The translations under genes and the position numbers were made by a program. A DNA stretch of 12,219 nucleotides from JBGTIS01 sp041745535 (GTDB lineage: Bacteria > Bacteroidota > Bacteroidia > Cytophagales > Cyclobacteriaceae). Positions within the stretch are counted from its first letter, which is position 1. The number at the start of each line of letters is the position of its first letter. The stretch covers positions 1-12,219 of the forward strand of contig JBGTIS010000270.1 in NCBI GenBank assembly GCA_041745535.1, in the 5' to 3' direction. Under the pieces are notes generated by a model that was given only the letters and a program-made list of their open reading frames with translations, made no database searches and was not told where the DNA came from. Shown one piece after another: positions 7,709 through 12,219 of this stretch.

Positions 7709-8365
7709 TTGGATTTTAAAGCCATAAAAAATCAGATTCATCAGTACCAGGCAGAAGGTAAAAGGTTATTTACCACTTCTTCTTTTCAATCTCATAGCCT
7801 GGTATTGTTACACATGCTCAGTCGTATTGATCCTGAGATTCCGGTCATGTTTATCAATACCGGTTATCATTTCCCCGAAACCGTTACATTTGCTGAACAG
7901 GTTACCGAGCAGTTTGGCTTAAAAAAAGTAGATGTTAAATCGCTGGTTCCTAAAATTAAGCAGCGCAATGCGGAAGGAAACCTGCTGTTTACCTCCGACC
8001 CTGATTATTGCTGCTTCCTCAACAAAGTACAACCGCTGGAACAGGTGCTGATGCGATACGATGTGTGGATCAACGGTGTGCGTGGGGAACAGAGTGCTGC
8101 CCGGCAGGTAATGAAAGTAGAACAGCCCGCGCCGTTCGGAGTTATCCGGTTTCATCCGATGCTGGACTGGACGGCCCGTGAGATTTACGCTTATCTGAGA
8201 GAGTACGATTTACCTCGTCATCCGCTGGAAAATAAAGGGTATGTAAGTATTGGTTGCGAACCCTGCACACGCCGCCTCGATCCTGAAATGCAGGAGCGGG
8301 AAGCCCGGTGGTATGGGCTGAATAAAGTAGAATGCGGACTCAATACAGAACTGGTAACTAAATAA
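7709..8365 (+). CDS. cysH: [4Fe-4S] adenylylsulfate (APS) reductase, CysH family
   Basis: The 218-residue protein matches thioredoxin-dependent APS/PAPS reductases, which reduce activated sulfate to sulfite in the cytoplasm. Seen in order: the nucleotide-binding segment SSFQSHSLVLLHM (24-36), INTGYHFPET (49-58), the Cys pair CC at 101-102, GVRGEQSAAR (123-132, the family's RxxQSxxR region), FHPMLDW (148-154), GCEPC (182-186) and the C-terminal catalytic ECGL (208-211). The CC plus CxxC set is the [4Fe-4S] ligand signature of APS-type enzymes (EC 1.8.4.10), absent from PAPS-type. No ATG lies between the in-frame stop TAA at 7655 and the homologous region; TTG 7709 is the best start, since the promoter's predicted start site near 7658 leaves ATC 7664 or ATT 7670 too close. 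No sulfate adenylyltransferase genes (cysD, cysN) are in the window, which is unusual company for cysH. Confidence 0.88.
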   Translation: MDFKAIKNQIHQYQAEGKRLFTTSSFQSHSLVLLHMLSRIDPEIPVMFINTGYHFPETVTFAEQVTEQFGLKKVDVKSLVPKIKQRNAEGNLLFTSDPDYCCFLNKVQPLEQVLMRYDVWINGVRGEQSAARQVMKVEQPAPFGVIRFHPMLDWTAREIYAYLREYDLPRHPLENKGYVSIGCEPCTRRLDPEMQEREARWYGLNKVECGLNTELVTK

Positions 8366-8424
8366 GCTGATTCACCCAGTGGGGTATTCTTCCAAAGAGT
8401 TTAATATATTAAAATTATAAATAC

Positions 8425-9357
8425 ATGAAAGTGCTGATTACAGGTGGAGCCGGGTATGTAGGCACCAAACTGGTCACCACCCTGATCAACAATCCTTTGG
8501 TAGAGGAAATTGTGGTGTACGATAACCTGACCCGCCCTAATTATAATCTGTTTCTGGGAAATCATATTTTTCAACAGGAAGACAAAATTCATCCCCGCAT
8601 TACCTTTATTTCCGGCGAATTGCTTGATTCCCGAAAGTTAAAACAAGCCATGCAGGATAAGGATGTGGTTTTTCATCTGGCGGCCAAGGTACTAACGCCC
8701 TTCGCCACCACCAGCGGCCACGAGTTTGAACAAACCAACCATTGGGGAACGGCCGAACTGGTGTATGCCATTGAGGAAAACAACGTAAAAAAACTGATTT
8801 ACATGAGCAGTACTTCGGTATATGGTGCCTCACATGCCGACGAAAATTCTTATCCCGATCCGCAAACTTTATACGGTAATTCCAAACTGCGGGGCGAAGA
8901 GCACGTAAGACGGCTCTTTGATAAAATTGATGCCTATGTAATCCGGTGTGGCAATGTGTACGGCTATAATCGAAGCATGCGCTTCGATGCGGTTATCAAC
9001 CGGTTTATGTTTGAAGCGCATTTTAAAGGGCGCATTTCTATTCATGGCAACGGCAAGCAGTCCAGGGCTTTTATCCATGTGGCAGCCGTAGCCGACGTGC
9101 TTTCCGACCTGTTGCTGCACCAGGTGCCATCAGGTACGTATAACCTGGTTGAAAAAAATTTACAGGTGCTGGATATTGTGGATGTATTAAAACAGGTATA
9201 TCCTGACCTGGAATTTATTTTTGTAAACCAGCACCTGATGCTGCGCGACCTCACGGTAGATACCAAGTTAAAATTAAAGAAGCATATGCCCCACATTCTT
9301 CCTCAAACCAGCTTAAAGGAAGAAATGGAAGAATTTAAAACACATTTCTCTTTTTAA
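8425..9357 (+). CDS. Extended SDR NAD-dependent epimerase/dehydratase (nucleotide-sugar type)
   Basis: The 310-residue protein is an extended short-chain dehydrogenase. The Rossmann glycine motif GGAGYVG is at 7-13, an acidic residue ending beta-2 (Asp33) suggests NAD preference, and HLAAKV is at 84-89. The catalytic set is SSTSVYG (128-134) with Tyr150 and Lys154 in YGNSK. RxFIHV (214-219) is the usual substrate-domain motif. Such enzymes epimerise or dehydrate UDP-, GDP- or dTDP-sugars for cell-surface glycans. The substrate cannot be told from sequence alone. It starts 59 bp after the APS reductase on the same strand with no terminator between, so the two are probably co-transcribed. Its stop is only 4 bp from the stop of the convergent oxidoreductase gene. 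Confidence 0.85.
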   Translation: MKVLITGGAGYVGTKLVTTLINNPLVEEIVVYDNLTRPNYNLFLGNHIFQQEDKIHPRITFISGELLDSRKLKQAMQDKDVVFHLAAKVLTPFATTSGHEFEQTNHWGTAELVYAIEENNVKKLIYMSSTSVYGASHADENSYPDPQTLYGNSKLRGEEHVRRLFDKIDAYVIRCGNVYGYNRSMRFDAVINRFMFEAHFKGRISIHGNGKQSRAFIHVAAVADVLSDLLLHQVPSGTYNLVEKNLQVLDIVDVLKQVYPDLEFIFVNQHLMLRDLTVDTKLKLKKHMPHILPQTSLKEEMEEFKTHFSF

Positions 9358-9361
9358 TAGG

Positions 9362-10489
9362 TTATCCCATATTCAGCGGGATGGTTTTGCCGGAAGCAAT
9401 GGATTCGTACACAGCTTCAATAATGCGCATGTCGCGCAGCCCCATTTCACCAGGCACCTTATTGGGTTTGCCTTCCAGCACATGCAGGGCAAAATCGTCC
9501 ATTTGCTGTGCCTGTTGGTTTACTTCCGGAAAATTCATTTTTCCTTCGTGTGTTCGGCCTGTCAGGCCGCGGTAGCTTGACATGGGTTGCAATTCGGCAA
9601 AGCCATCTTCTGCGGCTACATACAGGCGATTCATCTGGGCATTGTGGCTGGTATGCAAACTCGCAATCGCGCCTTCCGGAAATTCCAATTGCATGGTAAT
9701 GGTTTCGTCCACTTCCTTAAACTTCTCGGGCATGGTTTTAAACTCCTGCGCGGTTACGGCAATTGGATTAGTCCCAACGGTATACAAAGCCGCCTGAATA
9801 GCATAAATACCCATGTTCATCAGGGCGCCGCCACCGGCCAAATCCATTTTCAATCGCCACTGGTCCCAGTTGTCGCCCATTTTGTATCCGGCACTGGAGT
9901 TGATGAACAATACCTTGCCAAACATTTCTGCCTGCCCGATCCGCATCACTTCCTGGTTGAAAGGTTCGGAATGCAGGCGGTATCCGATACCAAGTTTTAC
10001 GTCTGCTTGCCGGCAGGCTTCAATCATTTGCTGGCACTCAGCCACGCTTACAGCCATCGGCTTTTCACAAATCACATGCTTACCAGCCTCAGCCGCCCTG
10101 ATCGTGTATTCAGCATGCATGGCATTGGGCAACACCACATACACAATGTCTATATCAGGATTGTCGGCAATTTGGTCGAAGTTGTTGTAGTTGTAAATAT
10201 TTGTGGTGGGGATATTGTACTTTTCTGCCCATTCTTTCTCTTTCGCGGGCGTACCGGTAACTACACCGGCCAGGTGGCAATGGCTGGTTTCCTGCAAGGC
10301 GGGGCCTAACTGACCGGAACTGTAGTTGCCTAATCCTACCAGTGCGATGCCTAGTTTTTTTTGCTGGTGCGCGATTCCTGCCCCTTTTCCCTGCGTAAAT
10401 AATAAATTGTTGAAGGCAAGCGCGCCCAGGCCCAGGCCCATTTTCTGATGAAAGTTTCTTCTGGTTATAAAAGGTTTTATTGATTTCAT
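9362..10489 (-). CDS. Tat-exported Gfo/Idh/MocA oxidoreductase, glucose-fructose oxidoreductase-like
   Basis: I use the ATG at 10489 (375 residues). The in-frame ATG at 10543 lies upstream of the predicted transcription start and would bury the signal peptide. The N-terminus has a twin-arginine motif (TRRNFHQKMG, 9-18) and a hydrophobic stretch to about 31. The NAD(P)-binding Rossmann fold starts near 46 with GLGNYSSG (52-59). The family's EKP motif is at 142-144, and GGGALMNMGIYAIQ at 219-232 carries Tyr229 where glucose-fructose oxidoreductase has its catalytic Tyr and many relatives have His. DNWDQWRL at 206-213 also resembles that branch. Zymomonas glucose-fructose oxidoreductase is Tat-exported with tightly bound NADP and oxidises one sugar while reducing another, so export with retained cofactor is plausible here. 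GH109-type glycosidases share the fold and are the main alternative. It is transcribed alone from its own promoter. Confidence 0.87.
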   Translation of the reverse strand: MKSIKPFITRRNFHQKMGLGLGALAFNNLLFTQGKGAGIAHQQKKLGIALVGLGNYSSGQLGPALQETSHCHLAGVVTGTPAKEKEWAEKYNIPTTNIYNYNNFDQIADNPDIDIVYVVLPNAMHAEYTIRAAEAGKHVICEKPMAVSVAECQQMIEACRQADVKLGIGYRLHSEPFNQEVMRIGQAEMFGKVLFINSSAGYKMGDNWDQWRLKMDLAGGGALMNMGIYAIQAALYTVGTNPIAVTAQEFKTMPEKFKEVDETITMQLEFPEGAIASLHTSHNAQMNRLYVAAEDGFAELQPMSSYRGLTGRTHEGKMNFPEVNQQAQQMDDFALHVLEGKPNKVPGEMGLRDMRIIEAVYESIASGKTIPLNMG

Positions 10490-10519
10490 AGGTAAAATTT
10501 TTGGTAGGAAATGATTTAA

Positions 10520-10549
10520 TAAAAATACACATTTTATCAGCAAAACAAA
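10520..10549 (-). promoter_or_regulatory. Bacteroidetes-type promoter candidate for the exported oxidoreductase
   Basis: On the minus strand TTTG (10546-10549) is followed by 18 bases and TATTTTTA (10520-10527), one base off TAnnTTTG. Transcription would begin near 10513, giving a short leader of about 24 nt before the ATG at 10489. This supports that start over the in-frame ATG at 10543. Confidence 0.5.
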
Positions 10550-10861
10550 GATGGCACTCGAAATCTCTGTTTTTAATTAACCAATACCTATCCTGAAAAG
10601 TTATGCCCAGGCAGGCAGGTTATGGCAGGGGCGGAAAAATGAAAATCACGTAATAAACTTACACTCGTGTATATTCAGACAAATGTTTGATGTTCCAAAT
10701 GGATAAGAATAGTAATTTCAGAAAAATTTTTGATACATTTTTGTGGGAGTCAAAATCAGTTGGAACACGTTCTGATTGTGTAACTAGTCCTTCTTCATTG
10801 TTATTAATTTTTTATCCACAAACAGTTAATTTTTATTTGACAATTTTTACTATTATTCGAA
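10550..10861. other. Divergent intergenic region upstream of the TonB-like gene
   Basis: This AT-rich stretch separates the leftward oxidoreductase from the rightward TonB-like gene. It holds inverted repeats that could be operator sites: TGTTCCAA (10691-10698) with TTGGAACA (10760-10767), and AATCAG (10754-10759) with CTGATT (10772-10777). A small frame at 10687-10893 has no recognisable features and runs into the TonB-like gene, so I do not call it. No clear promoter of the Bacteroidetes type was found for the plus strand. Confidence 0.45.
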
Positions 10862-11920
10862 ATGACAGATCATCCAGAAACCGGAACGTTTAGCCAGCAT
10901 CTTTACAGAAGAGAAATGAGGCAGTATTTGAAAAGTGAGCTTCCAGCTTCAGAAACCGCCCGGGTTGAACAACACCTGAAGTTGTGCGAGCAGTGTTCCT
11001 TATCGATGATTGCCATTGTTGAAAACGAAGAGCCTGAGAACTACAAGAAAAATATTGATAAAATTAAAAACAAACTGAAGGTTGAGGTGCGTAAGAACCC
11101 GCTGAGTTTTAATTTTAGTGGAAAGAAAAAAATGATCATGATTGCCGGAATGGGCTTTATTGCTTTTTCCGCATTTGCATTTTACACATACGTATTAGAT
11201 GGTAATTCCGGAGTAGGGGGCAGCCGCTTTTTTATACCCACCAAACCTAACCGCGAAACGCCTGTTAATTTAGAAGATGAAAAAGTAGAAGAAAAGCCGG
11301 AGGTTAATAAAAATCTTCCGGAAGCCGATTTGTCCGAAAAAAATATCAATCAGCCAATTGCCGCCAAAAAAGAATTGGAAACCCAGTCTCCTAAAGATAA
11401 AGTAAAAGAAAATCCGGTGGTAGCGCCACCTAAAAAGGCAGAACAGACCGAAGCAGAAATTTTGCCTGAACCTGAGGTAGAAGAAAAAAGTAAAACTGAA
11501 ATTTCCAATTCAGTACTGGTGGCGCGGAGAAAAGAGCCCAGCGAAACCAACGAAGTGAAAAAGGTGGCTGCCGAAGTAACCAAAGTTGAAAACACCAATG
11601 CTGATCCGGAAGAAGAAAAACTGGTTGATGCCAGCCCTTCGGGTGGTTATGGTGCTTTTAATCAATATGTGACTGGTAATTTACAATATCCGGCTGATGC
11701 CAGAGAAAATAAAATTGAAGGCCAGGTTTCAGTTGAGTTTACCGTAAAAGAAGATGGCTCCCTTACTAATTTTTCGGTGAAAAAACCCATGGGTTATGGT
11801 TGCGATCAGGAAGCCATCCGACTGATAAAGAGTGGCCCAACCTGGGCTGCCGCTACCAAAAACGGACAGGCTGTAGTTAAAACAGTTACCGTTACCGTAA
11901 ATTTCAAGCTGGCAGAATAA
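10862..11920 (+). CDS. TonB-family energy transducer with anti-sigma-like zinc-binding N-terminus
   Basis: The protein has 352 residues. Residues 11-52 look like a ZAS-type anti-sigma zinc-binding domain, with the HxxxCxxC set His38, Cys42, Cys45. A basic stretch (GKKK, 87-90) precedes one membrane segment at about 91-111, so the N-terminus is cytoplasmic. Residues 125-258 form a Pro/Glu/Lys-rich periplasm-spanning linker. A TonB C-terminal domain fills about 262-351 (NLQYPADARENKIEGQVSV, 273-291; a GYGCDQEAIRLIKSGP region, 311-326; a beta strand at 338-350). TonB domains pass ExbB/ExbD energy to outer-membrane receptors. The architecture suggests a transducer that can also sense or hold a sigma factor, but no sigma factor or ExbBD gene is in the window. 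The ATG at 10862 is the first in frame before the zinc motif. Domain calls are firm; the regulatory role is inferred. Confidence 0.85.
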   Translation: MTDHPETGTFSQHLYRREMRQYLKSELPASETARVEQHLKLCEQCSLSMIAIVENEEPENYKKNIDKIKNKLKVEVRKNPLSFNFSGKKKMIMIAGMGFIAFSAFAFYTYVLDGNSGVGGSRFFIPTKPNRETPVNLEDEKVEEKPEVNKNLPEADLSEKNINQPIAAKKELETQSPKDKVKENPVVAPPKKAEQTEAEILPEPEVEEKSKTEISNSVLVARRKEPSETNEVKKVAAEVTKVENTNADPEEEKLVDASPSGGYGAFNQYVTGNLQYPADARENKIEGQVSVEFTVKEDGSLTNFSVKKPMGYGCDQEAIRLIKSGPTWAAATKNGQAVVKTVTVTVNFKLAE

Positions 11921-11955
11921 TATAAACTGGAGTTACGCGCTGGTGAAAGTACACT

Positions 11956-12028
11956 TGCCGCGTTTATTGCCCCTGCGAAACCGCGGCATCCCGACTGGGT
12001 GACCCCATGCATAGATAATGGGATGCCG
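11956..12028. repeat. Overlapping GC-rich palindromes downstream of the TonB-like gene
   Basis: Two inverted repeats share one arm. TGCCGCG (11956-11962) pairs with CGCGGCA (11982-11988), and CGGCATCCC (11984-11992) pairs with GGGATGCCG (12020-12028). The two hairpins cannot form together. Neither is followed by a T-run. The block is much richer in GC than its surroundings and sits between the TonB-like stop and the transposase end, so REP-like repeats are one reading and a 3' mRNA structure another. Confidence 0.5.
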
Positions 12029-12085
12029 GGCCGTACCCATAGGCGTCAACTTTTAAAAAAACAGAAAAAGGATGAAGAAATGAAC

Positions 12086-12111
12086 TACCCCGAGGCAGAG
12101 CCGTCGGGGTA
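12086..12111. repeat. Bulged hairpin at the 3' end of the Y1 transposase gene
   Basis: TACCCCGA (12086-12093) and TCGGGGTA (12104-12111) are a perfect 8-bp inverted repeat. Inside it GGC and GCC pair around an AGA loop with one bulged G at 12103. The outer arm touches the transposase stop codon at 12112-12114. Imperfect hairpins with a bulge near the element ends are what TnpA of IS200/IS605 elements binds, so this is probably the element's 3'-end hairpin. No T-run follows on either strand, which argues against a simple terminator. Confidence 0.6.
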
Positions 12112-12219
12112 TCAAAACAAACGTAGCTGATTCTTGTGCAACTCCGTATATTTTGACTTTCCTTGATTTTGAATATATTTTTTGATCACTTCCTCACTGG
12201 CATATTGACCTACAGTATT
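12112..12219 (-). mobile_element. tnpA: IS200/IS605-like Y1 transposase, C-terminal 35 residues only
   Basis: On the minus strand the frame is open from the window edge to a TGA at 12112-12114. It encodes 35 residues including VGQYASEEVIKKYIQNQGKS and ending NQLRLF. The VG(x)YxxEEVxxKYIxxQG helix followed by a short tail is typical of the C-terminus of IS200/IS605 TnpA in Bacteroidota. The catalytic HUH motif and most of the protein lie outside the window. TnpA of this group moves single-stranded DNA using hairpins near the element ends, and a bulged hairpin directly follows the stop codon. A related domesticated REP-associated transposase (RAYT) is the main alternative, which the nearby palindromes make worth testing. 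Whether the gene is intact cannot be seen. Confidence 0.68.

Noticed and set aside
8425..9357. SqdB (UDP-sulfoquinovose synthase) identity for the SDR gene
   Set aside because: At 310 residues it is much shorter than SqdB (about 400), and I see no SqdB-specific motifs; only the neighbouring APS reductase suggested it.
9587..10309. 240-codon plus-strand frame opposite the oxidoreductase
   Set aside because: Antisense shadow of a gene with clear EKP and GGG motifs.
10490..10543. Earlier in-frame ATG for the oxidoreductase
   Set aside because: It lies upstream of the likely transcription start near 10513 and places 18 extra residues before the Tat signal.
10837..10842. TTGACA as a classical -35 box
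   Set aside because: The start codon is only 20 bases downstream and no -10 box stands at proper spacing; Bacteroidota also use a different consensus.
10687..10893. 68-codon frame upstream of the TonB-like gene
   Set aside because: Atypical composition, no motif, and it overlaps the start of the TonB-like gene in another frame.

Overview
The window looks like a chromosomal segment of a Bacteroidota bacterium, probably of the Cytophagales/Chitinophagales type; this is inferred, no marker gene is present. Support: moderate GC, weak or absent Shine-Dalgarno sequences, promoter-like pairs of the Bacteroidetes form TTG-N18-TAnnTTT(G/A), a TonB protein with an anti-sigma-like zinc-binding N-terminus, a Uma2-family fragment, and exported versions of sugar enzymes that are usually cytoplasmic.

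Left block (1-5069, all minus strand, read right to left). First comes a Tat-exported mannonate dehydratase-like TIM barrel. Thirteen bases later is a secreted right-handed beta-helix protein of polysaccharide lyase/carbohydrate-active type. After a promoter-bearing gap comes an exported RraA/HMG-aldolase-fold protein, and last a beta-propeller protein cut by the window edge. The order beta-helix lyase, sugar-acid dehydratase and class II aldolase-like protein suggests an acidic-sugar degradation route working outside the cytoplasm. This is inference.

Middle block (5176-9357, plus strand). A Uma2-like nuclease gene has lost its C-terminal half. It is followed by a terminator-like hairpin and about 500 bp without a convincing gene. 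Next is an NRAMP-superfamily transporter that lacks the classic metal-binding motifs and has no usual start codon. Then come a [4Fe-4S] adenylylsulfate reductase (CysH type) with a recognisable promoter and a TTG start, and an extended SDR nucleotide-sugar epimerase/dehydratase 59 bp after it.

Right block (9362-12219). A Tat-exported glucose-fructose-oxidoreductase-like Gfo/Idh/MocA protein (minus strand) converges on the epimerase with only 4 bp between stop codons. A plus-strand gene encodes a zinc-finger/TonB energy-transducer fusion. Beyond it lie GC-rich competing palindromes and a bulged hairpin that abuts the 3' end of an IS200/IS605-like Y1 transposase running off the right edge.

No tRNA, rRNA or CRISPR array was seen. 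The parts most worth a second look are the exported lyase/dehydratase/aldolase-like cluster, the motif-less NRAMP with its missing start codon, and the palindromes beside the Y1 transposase.
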